Positions 24,326-33,058 of a stretch of DNA of 64,000 nucleotides are shown here, one piece after another. The position numbers and the translations under genes are program-made. Source of the DNA: Paracoccaceae bacterium. Lineage in GTDB: Bacteria; Pseudomonadota; Alphaproteobacteria; Rhodobacterales; Rhodobacteraceae. The DNA lies in the NCBI GenBank assembly GCA_020446815.1, contig JAGRDY010000031.1, positions 1-64,000 on the forward strand. Reading direction: 5' to 3'. Below the pieces are notes generated by a model. It was not told the origin of the DNA and ran no database searches. It saw nothing but the letters and a program-made list of their open reading frames with translations. Within the stretch, counting starts at the first letter, position 1; every line of letters starts with the position of its first letter.

Positions 24326-26769
24326 TTCGCGGCCACCTTTTCGACATCGGTGCGCGGCAACAGGTTTTCGGGGTCGTAGGCAGGCCGGTCCAGCACGCGT
24401 GCCTTGCGCGGCGCGCCCATGATGACGACGTCGAGTTCGCGGCCGGGGGCGGCATGGTCGGGGCGCACATAGGCGAAGGCCAGCAGTTTGCCCACACCGT
24501 GCCCGAAGGCGATAGAGCTGACCGTGCCGATCTGCCGTCCCGCCGCCAGCACCGCCTCGCCGCCATTGCCATCCGAGAGCCCGTCGGCCTCGACCTCAAG
24601 ATAGGCGCATGTCCAGCGCGGGCCGACCGCCAGCGCGGCCTCGGTCGCGGGCCTGCCCCGGAAATCCTTGTCCATGCGCACGAAGCGCATCACGCCGGCC
24701 TCGGGTAGCGTCACCTCGTTGGTGAGTTCCCCCGCCCCCTTGAAGCCCTTCTCCATCCGCATCGCGTTCATCGCGAACGAGCCGTATTCGGCCAGCCCGT
24801 GCGCCCGGCCCGCCGCCTTGAGCGCCCGAAACGCACCAAGGATCGCGTCGCGGGGCCCGTGAAACTCCCATCCGAGTTCGCCCGCGTAGGACATGCGCAT
24901 CGCCCAGAGCCCGTGGCCGCCCACCGCGATCTTTCGCGCGCGCATCCACCCGAAGCCCGCGTTCGACAGATCCGCGCCGGTGCAGGGCGCGAGGATGTCG
25001 CGCGCCTTCGGGCCGTTCAGCGCAAGCGCGCCCCAGTCGCTCGAGCGGTTGGTGATCGTGACATCCTCGCCCTTGCGGGCGAAGGTCAGGTAATCGACCA
25101 GCCGTTGTTCGAAGAATGCAGCGCAGACGAGATAGAGGCGATCCGTCGCCAGCCGGACGACGGTGGTCTCCAACTCGATCCGGCCATTGTCATTCAAAAG
25201 ATGGGTGAGCCCGATTCGCCCCTCCGCGGGCAGCCTGTTCGGCACCAGCCGGTCCAGGAAGCCGGCGGCATCCGGACCCGAGATCTCGACTTTGGCAAAG
25301 GCCGAGATGTCCATGATCCCGGCGCGTTCGCGCACTGCACGCACTTCCGCGCCGACAATGTCGTGCAGCGCGGTGCGGCGAAAGCCGTAGATGTCGCGCG
25401 CCTCGATGCCCTCGGGGGCGAACCAGCGCGGGCGCTCATCGCCGTAGACCTCCTCGAACACCGCGCCCGCGGCCTTGAGATCGTCATAGAGCGGCGAGGG
25501 CCTGACCGGCCGCGCCGCCAGCCGGTTGAAATGCGGAAACGGGATTTCGTGGCGCAGAAGGTAGTCTTCCTTCGCCTTGACGATCTGATAGCCCTGGTCG
25601 GCATAGGGGCCGAACCGGCGCGGGTCGAATTCGCGCATGTTGATGTCGGCGGCGCCGTGCACCATCCAGCGGGCCAGTTCGCGGGTCAGCCCGGGCCCCC
25701 AGCCGATGCCGATCTGGGTGCCGCAGCAGCACCAGTAGTTGCGCAGGCCGGGCGCCGGGCCGATCAGCGGGTTGCCGTCGGGCGGATGGGAAATGGCGCC
25801 GTGCACCGCGCGCTTGATGCCCAGATCGGCCAGCACCGGCATCCGGCCCATCGCATTCTCGAGCCAGGGCATGATGCGGTCGTAATCGGGCTCGAAGAGC
25901 TCGTGCTCGGCCTCCCAGGGGCAGTGATCCTCCCACACGGTGTTGGGGTTGGCCTTTTCGTAGATGCCGATGAGCCCGGATTTCTGCTCCATGCGGATGT
26001 AGCCCGACACCAGCCGGTCGTCGCGCACCACCGGCAGCTCGCTGTCGAGGGCCTGGAATTCGGGCACCGTGTCGGTGATCAGGTAGTGGTGCGTCATCGA
26101 GGTTGCCGGCAGATCATAGCCCGACCACGCCGCCATCTGCCGGGCATAGGTGCCGCCGGCATTGACCACGTGTTCGCAGACGAAATCGCCCTGTTCGGTC
26201 GCGACCAGCCAGTCGCCGTTCGCGCGCCGGGTGACGTCGGTGGCGCGGCACTGGCGGATGATCCTGACGCCCAGCTGCCGTGCGCCCCTGGCCAGCGCAA
26301 AGGCGGCGCCGGCGGGATCGACGTGGCCGTCGTCGGGCGTGTGCAGCGCCGCCCTGACGCCGTCGAGATTGTAGAAGGGATGGAGCTCGCGGATGCGCTC
26401 GGGGCCGACGATTTCCATCGGAAAGCCCAGGCCCCTGCCGACCGAGACGGTCTGGCCGAGCCAGTCCATCTCGTCCTCGGTATAGGCCAGCCGCAACGAT
26501 CCGCAGCCATGCCATGTGACAGACTGACCGGTCTCTGCCTCCAGCACCCTGGAATAGAGGTCGATGTTGTAACCCACGCATTTGCCCAGCGCGAAACTGG
26601 AGGTCGAATGGGTGATCTGCCCTGCCGCGTGCCAGGTGGACCCGCTGGTCAGCTCGGCCTTTTCCAGCAGCACCACATCGGTCCAGCCCTCGTGCGCGAG
26701 GTGATAGGCGAGGCCGCACCCCATGATGCCACCGCCGATGACGACCACTCGGGCGTGCGCCTGACTCAT
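24322..26769 (-). CDS. Dimethylglycine/sarcosine dehydrogenase-like FAD-GcvT protein
   Basis: An 815-residue flavoprotein that oxidatively demethylates an N-methyl amino acid and passes the C1 unit to tetrahydrofolate. It has a Rossmann motif (VVVIGGGIMGCGLAYHLAHEG) and the flavin-attachment loop TSGSTWHAAG with His47. An FAO_M region (RWFAPEGIEARD) and a GcvT domain with ALALNGPKARDILAP and MSYAGELGWEFHG follow, then the GcvT C-terminal barrel (GVGKLLAFAYVRPDHA). It is the first gene of the seven-gene operon and faces the RpiR gene across 67 bases. The start at 26769 has AGGA upstream; the longer frame overlaps the regulator. Confidence 0.88.
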   Translation of the reverse strand: MSQAHARVVVIGGGIMGCGLAYHLAHEGWTDVVLLEKAELTSGSTWHAAGQITHSTSSFALGKCVGYNIDLYSRVLEAETGQSVTWHGCGSLRLAYTEDEMDWLGQTVSVGRGLGFPMEIVGPERIRELHPFYNLDGVRAALHTPDDGHVDPAGAAFALARGARQLGVRIIRQCRATDVTRRANGDWLVATEQGDFVCEHVVNAGGTYARQMAAWSGYDLPATSMTHHYLITDTVPEFQALDSELPVVRDDRLVSGYIRMEQKSGLIGIYEKANPNTVWEDHCPWEAEHELFEPDYDRIMPWLENAMGRMPVLADLGIKRAVHGAISHPPDGNPLIGPAPGLRNYWCCCGTQIGIGWGPGLTRELARWMVHGAADINMREFDPRRFGPYADQGYQIVKAKEDYLLRHEIPFPHFNRLAARPVRPSPLYDDLKAAGAVFEEVYGDERPRWFAPEGIEARDIYGFRRTALHDIVGAEVRAVRERAGIMDISAFAKVEISGPDAAGFLDRLVPNRLPAEGRIGLTHLLNDNGRIELETTVVRLATDRLYLVCAAFFEQRLVDYLTFARKGEDVTITNRSSDWGALALNGPKARDILAPCTGADLSNAGFGWMRARKIAVGGHGLWAMRMSYAGELGWEFHGPRDAILGAFRALKAAGRAHGLAEYGSFAMNAMRMEKGFKGAGELTNEVTLPEAGVMRFVRMDKDFRGRPATEAALAVGPRWTCAYLEVEADGLSDGNGGEAVLAAGRQIGTVSSIAFGHGVGKLLAFAYVRPDHAAPGRELDVVIMGAPRKARVLDRPAYDPENLLPRTDVEKVAAK

Positions 26770-26836
26770 GCGATCCGTCCTATCACACAAATGTTTTCTA
26801 TGGACATTCGTATGAGACAATTGTAGCGTCGTCAAT
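26770..26836. promoter_or_regulatory. Divergent promoter and operator region between the two catabolic operons
   Basis: These 67 AT-rich bases must hold both promoters. Two palindromic elements stand out: AATGT (26790-26794) with ACATT (26804-26808), and a perfect ACAATTGT (26817-26824). CAAATGTT occurs at 26788-26795 and again inside the start of the regulator gene at 26847-26854. I infer these as binding sites for the RpiR-type regulator encoded next door. Confidence 0.45.
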
Positions 26837-27748
26837 ATGAAACAAACAAATGTTCCAAGCCCGGTAACGGCCGCCGACCTGCTCACGCAGCTACAGTCGG
26901 CACGCTCGGACATGACGCCGGAACTTCAGAAGATTTCCGGATTTCTGTTGGAGAGTCCGAACGAGATCGGGGTCTGCTCGATTCGTCAGCTCGCCGCCAA
27001 GGCGGGGGTCAAGCCGAACACTCTGGTACGTTTGTCCCGTGTGCTTGGCATGGACAGTTATGAATCGTTCCGCGAGGTGTTCCGCGCCGACATCCGGCAG
27101 GGGCGCGAGACCTTTCCCGACCGCGCGCGCTGGCTGCAATCGCTGGCGCAGCGCGGCGAGATGGGCGCGCTCTACGCCGCCAGCGCCGAATCGGCCATCG
27201 ACAATATCGAGAGCCTCTTTGCCTCGACCGACCACCATCTGATCGAGGCCGCCGCCCGCGACATCGTCGCAGCGCGGCGCTGCTTCGTCCTGGGGGTGGG
27301 CGTGAACAACGCGATCGCCCACAACTTCGCCTATCTCGCCGGCATGGCGATCGACGGCGTTCACGCCCTGCCACACGGCGGCACCCAGCCGGTGGACGGC
27401 ATCGCCCGCGCCGGCGCAAGCGACATCCTGATCGCCGTGACCTTTCGCCCCTACCGGCGCGAGATCGTCGAAGCGGTCGACGCGGCCCGCGCGCAGGGCG
27501 TGCCCGTCATTGCCGTGTCCGACAGCGCGGCCTCGCCGATCATGGTCGACGCGCAGCATCGTTTTGTCGTGCCGACCGACACGCCGCAGTTCTTCATCTC
27601 GACGATCGCGCTCAATGCGTTCTTCGAGGTGCTCATCGCCTTCATCATCGCCGAGGCGGGCGAGGACGCTGTCGCCTCGGTCGATGCCTACCACGCCCGG
27701 CGGCAGGCCCTGGGCATCTATTTCGACGAAAGGGACCGGCAGACATGA
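26837..27748 (+). CDS. RpiR/MurR-family transcriptional regulator
   Basis: A 303-residue regulator with an N-terminal HTH_6 domain (SVCSIRQLAAKAGVKPNTLV-like region at about 47-65, read as GVCSIRQLAAKAGVKPNTLV) and a C-terminal SIS domain (RRCFVLGVGVNNAIAHNFAY; ILIAVTFRPYRREIVEAVDA; VIAVSDSAASPIM). SIS domains in this family bind phosphosugars, but members near amine-catabolic genes probably sense other ligands. It overlaps the downstream Rieske gene by 4 bases and is divergent from the DMGDH operon, so it likely controls both. Confidence 0.88.
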   Translation: MKQTNVPSPVTAADLLTQLQSARSDMTPELQKISGFLLESPNEIGVCSIRQLAAKAGVKPNTLVRLSRVLGMDSYESFREVFRADIRQGRETFPDRARWLQSLAQRGEMGALYAASAESAIDNIESLFASTDHHLIEAAARDIVAARRCFVLGVGVNNAIAHNFAYLAGMAIDGVHALPHGGTQPVDGIARAGASDILIAVTFRPYRREIVEAVDAARAQGVPVIAVSDSAASPIMVDAQHRFVVPTDTPQFFISTIALNAFFEVLIAFIIAEAGEDAVASVDAYHARRQALGIYFDERDRQT

Positions 27749-28863
27749 CCGTTCAGGACACCCCGGTTCCGGTTCGCTCGCTCGAGGCGCGCTACTATAC
27801 CGATCCCGGGATTTTCACCTGCGAGCGCGAGGGGCTGCTTGCCCGGACCTGGCATTTTGCCGGCCACGAGGCCCAGGTGCGGGAGGCGGGCGACTATTTC
27901 ACATTCGAGCTGGCGGGCGAAAGCCTCTTCTGCATCCGGGGGCGCGATGGCGCGCTGCGCACATTCTACAACGTCTGCCAGCACCGCGCGCATCAGCTTA
28001 TGCAGGGCTCCGGCACCACCCGTGTCGTCGTCTGCCCCTATCACGCCTGGACCTACGAGCTGTCGGGGGAACTGCGCTCGGGGCCGAACATCAAGGCGGT
28101 GCCGGGCTTCGACCGCAGCGAGATCTGCCTGACCGAAGTTCGCACCGAGAGCTTTCACGGCTTCATCTTCGTCAATTTCGACGATGACGCGGCGTCGATG
28201 GACGTGTGGTATCCGGGCGTGCGCGCCGAACTGGCCGAATACGTGCCCGGGATCGACGCGCTGGAGCCGCTGGAATGGGTCGAAATCCCCGAGCGCTGCA
28301 ACTGGAAGGTCTCGGTCGAGAACTATTCCGAGTGCTATCACTGTTCGCTCAACCACCCGACTTTCTCAACCGGGGTGATCCGGCCCGAAACCTATGACAT
28401 CCAGCCGCTGGCCAGGGGCTATGTCCTGCGCCATACGACCGAATGCCAGGACCTGTCCAAGATGACCTACCCGATCGACACCTCGGTGCCGCACGGGGGC
28501 GAATACCGATCGTTCTTCCTCTGGCCGATGTTCTCGTTCCAGGTCTATCCGGGCAATGTGCTGAACACCTATCACTGGCGCGCCCACGACGTGGATCACT
28601 GCACGGTCTGGCGCGGCTGGTACACGCCGGGCGGCGTCGACAGCGAGGTGATCCGCCGCCTCGCTGCGCAGGACCGGGTAACGACGGTCGAGGAAGACAT
28701 CTCGCTTGTCGAAAGCGTCGCGCGGGGGCTGAAAAGCCACGGCTACCGTCCCGGCCCGCTGGTGATCGATCCCGCCTGCGGGCTGAACTCCGAACATTCG
28801 ATCCGCACGCTTCAGCAATGGATGCGCGAGGCGGTCGACGCACCCGAGCCGAGCGAGGCGTGA
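27745..28863 (+). CDS. Rieske non-haem iron oxygenase alpha subunit, betaine-demethylase type
   Basis: A 372-residue terminal oxygenase. The Rieske cluster ligands are Cys78-x-His80 and Cys97-x2-His100 (YNVCQHRAHQL, VVCPYHAW). The mononuclear iron site is NYSECYHCSLNHP, with His199 and His204. Glu196 takes the place of the Asp that usually bridges the two centres, as in carnitine and betaine oxygenases. Such enzymes N-demethylate glycine betaine or stachydrine, releasing formaldehyde, or cleave carnitine. No reductase partner is encoded within the window. It overlaps the RpiR gene by 4 bases and the CMD gene by 1. Confidence 0.85.
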   Translation: MTVQDTPVPVRSLEARYYTDPGIFTCEREGLLARTWHFAGHEAQVREAGDYFTFELAGESLFCIRGRDGALRTFYNVCQHRAHQLMQGSGTTRVVVCPYHAWTYELSGELRSGPNIKAVPGFDRSEICLTEVRTESFHGFIFVNFDDDAASMDVWYPGVRAELAEYVPGIDALEPLEWVEIPERCNWKVSVENYSECYHCSLNHPTFSTGVIRPETYDIQPLARGYVLRHTTECQDLSKMTYPIDTSVPHGGEYRSFFLWPMFSFQVYPGNVLNTYHWRAHDVDHCTVWRGWYTPGGVDSEVIRRLAAQDRVTTVEEDISLVESVARGLKSHGYRPGPLVIDPACGLNSEHSIRTLQQWMREAVDAPEPSEA

Positions 28864-29264
28864 TGATGGCCGATTTCGACGACGATCTGTTCGAAAAGGG
28901 GTTGGCGCGGCGCAAGGCGACGCTTGGCGCCGCCTATGTCGAGCGAAACCTCGCGGCCGCCGACGACTTCACCCGCCCGTTCCAGCACGCGATGACCGCC
29001 TGGTGCTGGGGGTTCGGCTGGGGCGACGACGCCATCGACGCCAAGACCCGCTCGATGATGAACCTCGCCATGATCGGCGCGCTCGGCAAGATGCACGAAT
29101 GGGAAACCCATTGCCGGGGCGCAATCAACAACGGCGTCAGCCGCGACGAGATACGCGCTATCATTCATGTGATCGGCATCTACTGCGGCGTGCCACAGGC
29201 CCTGGAATGTTTCCGTGTGGCGCGCAAGGTGCTCGACGAAGCAACCAAGGAGGGCAAGGCCTGA
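28863..29264 (+). CDS. Carboxymuconolactone decarboxylase (CMD) family protein
   Basis: A 133-residue all-helical protein with the CMD signature MHEWETHCRGAINNGVSRDE followed by IRAIIHVIGIYCGVP. It lacks the CxxC of AhpD-like members, so a lyase/decarboxylase type is likelier than a peroxidase. Substrate unknown. The ATG at 28863 overlaps the Rieske stop by one base; a second ATG directly follows. It belongs to the RpiR-led operon. Confidence 0.8.
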   Translation: MMADFDDDLFEKGLARRKATLGAAYVERNLAAADDFTRPFQHAMTAWCWGFGWGDDAIDAKTRSMMNLAMIGALGKMHEWETHCRGAINNGVSRDEIRAIIHVIGIYCGVPQALECFRVARKVLDEATKEGKA

Positions 29265-29420
29265 ACGCTCGTGAAAGCTTCGCGCAGGGTGCGCAGCTTT
29301 GCCCCGTTTTCTGACTCCCGGCGCCCCGGCTGCGGGCCGTGGCGCCGGGTGCCCGACCGCCAGCGCCATCCCGGTCTTGCCAGAGGGCGATACCCAGTCC
29401 CGCAGGGAGGAGAGAAAGAC

Positions 29421-30983
29421 ATGACCACGCGACAAAACACATACCCCGGCCTGCCGTTCACGCGGCGCGGTGCGCTGGGTGTGCTGGGCGGCGGGGCGCT
29501 TGCGGCCGGGCTGATCGGCCCGGGCGCTGTCCGCGCCCAGACGCCGAAAAAAGGCGGTACGCTCAGGATAGGTATGGACGGCGGCGGCACCAGCGACTCG
29601 CTCGATCCGACAACCTATTTCTACTACCACATGTACACGGTCGGCTTCACGCTTGGCAACACGCTGGTCGAACTCGATGCGACGAAGCAGCCGGTCCCCG
29701 AACTCGCCGAAAGCTGGGAGGGCACACCCGACGCCAAGCGCTGGGTGTTCAAGATGCGCAAGGGGGTGGAGTTCCACAACGGCAAGACCGTCACCGCCGC
29801 CGATGCCGCCTATTCGCTCAACCGCCACATCGCCCCCGACTCGAAATCAGCCGCCAAGGGCTTTCTCCAGGGTGTTACCTCGATCCGCGCGGATGGCGAC
29901 AACGTGATCATCGAGCATGAGACCGGCGACGCCGACATGCCGAGCATCATGGGCCAATACCACCTGGTGATCGTGCCGGACGGCTTTGACGACTGGTCGG
30001 GCTTCATCGGCTCGGGCCCTTACATGCTCGACAGCTTCGATCCGGGCGTGCGCTTCACCGCCAGCCGCAATCCCAACTACTGGAAGCCCGATCGCGCCTG
30101 GGTCGACAAGGTTGACCTGTCCTTCATCCTCGATCCCACCGCGCGTGCCTCGGCGCTGATGACCGGCGGTGTCGACATCATCGACTATGTCGACACCAAG
30201 ATTGTCGACCGGATCAAGGCGATGAACCGCTTCCAGATCATCGAGAACATCGGCCTCGCGTATCATGAGTCGGTGATGGACACGCGCGCCAAGCCCTTCG
30301 ACAGCAACGATGTGCGCGAGGCGGTGAAGTTCGCGATCAACCGCGAGGAGCTGGTCGAAAAGGTCTATCACGGCTACGGCACCGTCGGCAACGATCACCC
30401 GGTGCCGCCCAACGACCCGTTCTTCAACAGCGAGTTGCCGCAGCGCCCCTTTGATCCCGACAAGGCGCGCTGGCACCTCAAGCAGGCCGGGCTCGACAAG
30501 ATCGACATCGAGCTCGCGGCGGCCGACGGCGCCTTCACCGGCGCGGTCGATGCCGCGGTGCTGATGCAGGCTAGCGCCGACGGCACCGGCGTCAACATCG
30601 AAGTCGACCGCGTGCCCAACGACAGCTACTGGTCGGATGTCTGGATGAAACGGCCCTACTGCGTGTCGAACTGGGGCGTACGTCCGACGCCGAGCATGAT
30701 GTTCTCGGTCGCCTTTGCCTGCGAGGCACCATGGAACGAAACCTTCTGGTGCAACGACCAGTTCACCCAGCTGCTCAACCAGGGCAAGGTCGAGACCGAT
30801 TTCGCCAAGCGCAAGCAGATTTTCGGTGAGATGCAGCAGATGGTGCACGCAAATGACGGCAACGCGATCTTCGTCTTTCCGTCCACGCTCGACGGCTACG
30901 CCGAGACGGTGCAAGGCGCCGCGCCGGATGCGGTCGCGCTGCTGATGGGCTGCAGGGTGGCCGAACGGGTGTGGATGGCATAG
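29421..30983 (+). CDS. ABC transporter substrate-binding protein, family 5 (SBP_bac_5), Tat-exported
   Basis: A 520-residue periplasmic binding protein. The N-terminus has a twin-arginine signal (PFTRRGALGVLGGGALAAGL, then Ala-rich to VRAQ). The mature protein has the family features KKGGTLRIGMDGG, DSLDPTTYFYYHMY and the SBP_5 block MRKGVEFHNGKTVTAADAAY. Such proteins capture peptides, opines or other amino compounds. GGGAGGAGAG precedes ATG 29421. No permease or ATPase genes follow, which is unusual, since SBP_5 genes normally head five-gene operons. It likely supplies the substrate of the adjacent enzymes. Confidence 0.85.
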   Translation: MTTRQNTYPGLPFTRRGALGVLGGGALAAGLIGPGAVRAQTPKKGGTLRIGMDGGGTSDSLDPTTYFYYHMYTVGFTLGNTLVELDATKQPVPELAESWEGTPDAKRWVFKMRKGVEFHNGKTVTAADAAYSLNRHIAPDSKSAAKGFLQGVTSIRADGDNVIIEHETGDADMPSIMGQYHLVIVPDGFDDWSGFIGSGPYMLDSFDPGVRFTASRNPNYWKPDRAWVDKVDLSFILDPTARASALMTGGVDIIDYVDTKIVDRIKAMNRFQIIENIGLAYHESVMDTRAKPFDSNDVREAVKFAINREELVEKVYHGYGTVGNDHPVPPNDPFFNSELPQRPFDPDKARWHLKQAGLDKIDIELAAADGAFTGAVDAAVLMQASADGTGVNIEVDRVPNDSYWSDVWMKRPYCVSNWGVRPTPSMMFSVAFACEAPWNETFWCNDQFTQLLNQGKVETDFAKRKQIFGEMQQMVHANDGNAIFVFPSTLDGYAETVQGAAPDAVALLMGCRVAERVWMA

Positions 30984-31000
30984 CGCACGCAACGCACCAC

Positions 31001-31028
31001 CGGGAGCCGACTCCGGGTTCGGCTCCCG
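31001..31028 (+). terminator. Hairpin terminator candidate after the solute-binding protein gene
   Basis: CGGGAGCCGA (31001-31010) and TCGGCTCCCG (31019-31028) form a perfect 10-base stem with an 8-base loop, 18 bases after the stop codon. No T-run follows, so it could also be an mRNA-stabilising structure. Confidence 0.5.
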
Positions 31029-31033
31029 CTCGG

Positions 31034-31058
31034 TACTGGCCGCCAATACTGGCCGCCA
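31034..31058. repeat. Tandem 12-base direct repeat
   Basis: TACTGGCCGCCA occurs at 31034-31045 and 31047-31058, separated by one base, just beyond the hairpin. The significance is unknown. Confidence 0.7.
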
Positions 31059-31806
31059 GATCGGTTGATCACGAAGCCGGCCTTCCGAATTGCCCCTTGG
31101 TTGTTTTCCGTCATCCGGCCTATTGGCGCGGCCTCTCCTTAAGACGTCACTTCAAGGCCAAGAGAACCGCCGCTTTCGCCGTGTAGCGCACGGATAGCGC
31201 GGATTCAGTCATTTCTTGACGGCTCCATTTGGTCAGGGGCTTTCCTGTGCGGTGTTGATCAGAGCAGGCTGCGGTGATTTGTGCGGTCCCTGTGCGCGGT
31301 GCATCTGACCACGGGCCTTGACGAAGGCCGCGTGCCAGGCCCCTGTCAGACGGGTGCGCTTTGAAGGCCAGACCGAACCTCGGGGCATCCTGGGAGCGGT
31401 TCCGTTCGATCATCATAATTCATGCCGGATTCGGAAGATGAGCTCGGGACAAACGTCTTTGCCCACCAGTGGAAGTCGGTGTTTGCGGCGATGCGATCTC
31501 GGTCCTGCGCAAAAGCCCGGCAACGGTCGGCGAGGCCGGCATCCGGCGCACCGGGCGTTTCGAAGTGGGAGGTTGCGACGGGTTCGTTGCGCCGCGATCC
31601 GGCGCGCCACCCTCGGGCTGCTTCCGAGGCCGCTGTCGTCGGGCGGGCTCTGAAGCCGCTTCCGCAGCGCAGCCGGATCGGCCTGCGCGAGCAACGGCCT
31701 GGCGCCGGGGTTGCCGCGCCGCCGGTCGCGTCTGCCCCTCCCTCTCACGCGGAATCATTCGCCCGTATTCGGTAGCAGCGGTTACCTGCCGACGGGTCGG
31801 CGGCAA
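31059..31806. other. About 750 bases without a recognisable gene
   Basis: Several frames are open but none shows a family, a ribosome site or convincing amino-acid composition. Proteins read here are Arg/Pro/Ala-rich, as expected for GC-rich shadow reading. No terminal inverted repeats or transposase motifs were seen. Missing permease genes could have been lost here, but no remnant is legible. Confidence 0.45.
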
Positions 31807-32514
31807 TCAGGCCTTGCGGCCGAACAGCACCTCCTGGGCCTTGCGGTCCGTTTGAACGTTTGACCGGAGCTCGGCGGCAACGGCGCGGCCGCGTTGAACG
31901 CCGGGGCGGGCTGCAAGGGCGTCAAGCCAGCGGGCGAAATGCGGTTTGTCGTCAAGCGTCTGCTGCTGGCCTTCCCACCCCGACGCCCAGGGCCAGATGG
32001 CGAAATCGGCGATCGAGATGAAATCCCCGGCAACGAACAAGTTCGTGGCCAATTGCCGGTCGAGGACGCTGTATAGCCGCGCGACTTCGTTGCGGTAACG
32101 GGTTTTCGCATAGGGCAGGTCGTGCGGCGGATCCATCGCCGGGGCGTATTTGATGAAATGATGCGCCTGTCCGGCCATCGGCCCGACGCCGCCCATCTGC
32201 CACATCAGCCATTGGTCGACGGCGATATGATCGCGTTCGGTGGCCCCGTAGAAGGTGCCTGTCTTGCGGGCCAGATATTGCAGGATCGCGCCGGATTCGA
32301 AGATCGACACCGGCTTGCCGTCCGGCCCCTCCGGGTCCACGATCGCGGGCATTCGGTTGTTGGGCGATATTTTCAGGAATTCGGGCGCGAACTGATCGCC
32401 TGCACCGATATCGACCAGATGCACCTTGTAAGGCAGGCCCATTTCCTCCAGCGCGATGGTGATCTTCCAGCCGTTGGGGGTGGGCCAGTAATAAAGGTCG
32501 ATGTCTTGGCGCAT
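31807..32514 (-). CDS. Glutathione S-transferase, Nu-class/Ure2p-like
   Basis: A 235-residue cytosolic GST. The N-terminal thioredoxin fold has LYYWPTPNGWKITIALEEMG, the cis-Pro segment ISPNNRMPAIVDP and the glutathione-contact motif SIFESGAILQYLARK. The C-terminal helical domain contains FISIADFAIWPWASGW. Close to the YfcG/YghU group of disulfide-bond reductases. ATG 32514 has AAAGGA upstream, and no neighbour is obviously co-transcribed. Confidence 0.9.
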   Translation of the reverse strand: MRQDIDLYYWPTPNGWKITIALEEMGLPYKVHLVDIGAGDQFAPEFLKISPNNRMPAIVDPEGPDGKPVSIFESGAILQYLARKTGTFYGATERDHIAVDQWLMWQMGGVGPMAGQAHHFIKYAPAMDPPHDLPYAKTRYRNEVARLYSVLDRQLATNLFVAGDFISIADFAIWPWASGWEGQQQTLDDKPHFARWLDALAARPGVQRGRAVAAELRSNVQTDRKAQEVLFGRKA

Positions 32515-32607
32515 GTGCAATCCTTTCGGTTGAGCCTTACATGGTGGGGCCGCGCCGATTTTCAACTGCGCGGACATGTGCGTCGATGCAGGTCTACTGA
32601 TCGTTTG

Positions 32608-32865
32608 TCAGGGAAGATCGTCCAGTGCCTCTTGCGCGGCCAGGTGGTTGCGCAACGACCAGTAACAATCGCGTTCGGTCGGCTTGAGGCAACGCACCGG
32701 CACGCCGTCGACCATCACCTGCCAGGCGGTTCCATCGGCGGTGGCCGCACGGATCGGATAGGTATTCGATGCATATGCGACCGTGCCGACAACGGGGCGG
32801 TCGGGTTCCGGCAAGGAACAGGCGGTTGTCAACGCGAAGATCGTCACGGCGAGCAAAAGACGCAT
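32608..32865 (-). CDS. Small putative lipoprotein
   Basis: An 85-residue secreted protein. Residues 1-16 are a signal peptide (MRLLLAVTIFALTTACS) with a lipobox-like TTAC, so Cys16 is the probable lipidated residue. The mature part has two further Cys residues (VRCLKPTERDCYW). Function unknown. ATG 32865 has GGAG upstream. The gene is divergent from the metZ leader. Confidence 0.65.
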   Translation of the reverse strand: MRLLLAVTIFALTTACSLPEPDRPVVGTVAYASNTYPIRAATADGTAWQVMVDGVPVRCLKPTERDCYWSLRNHLAAQEALDDLP

Positions 32866-32991
32866 GGCAGGCTCCTTGTCTTGAACAAGGTGCAGTTGAT
32901 CGCAATTTGGCGCGCGCTTCAAGCAAGCTTGCGGCGCGCGCCTGCACGCATCGTTGTTGACCCCGATCGCGGTTCGCGCTATCGAATTTCG

Positions 32992-33044
32992 CGTGGCGAT
33001 TTGTTACCGGATTGCGGGCCACGTTAAACATTCCGCTAAAGAGG
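32992..33044 (+). promoter_or_regulatory. SAM-II riboswitch (metA motif)
   Basis: CGTGGC (32992-32997) pairs with GCCACG (33018-33023). The loop GATTTGTTACCGGATTGCGG and the following TTAAACA...GCTAAAGAGG (ending 33044) match the conserved core of the alphaproteobacterial SAM-II aptamer. It senses S-adenosylmethionine and lies 63 bases ahead of metZ, its classic partner. Confidence 0.9.
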
Positions 33045-33058
33045 TTGGTGGCAAAAGT

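Noticed and set aside
24799-26826. Long plus-strand open frame of about 675 codons
   Set aside because: Antisense to the DMGDH-like gene, with no family motifs; the opposite strand encodes an unmistakable flavoprotein.
31059-31806. Possible insertion sequence after the solute-binding protein
   Set aside because: No transposase motif, terminal inverted repeat or target duplication could be found; only a 12-base tandem repeat near the hairpin.
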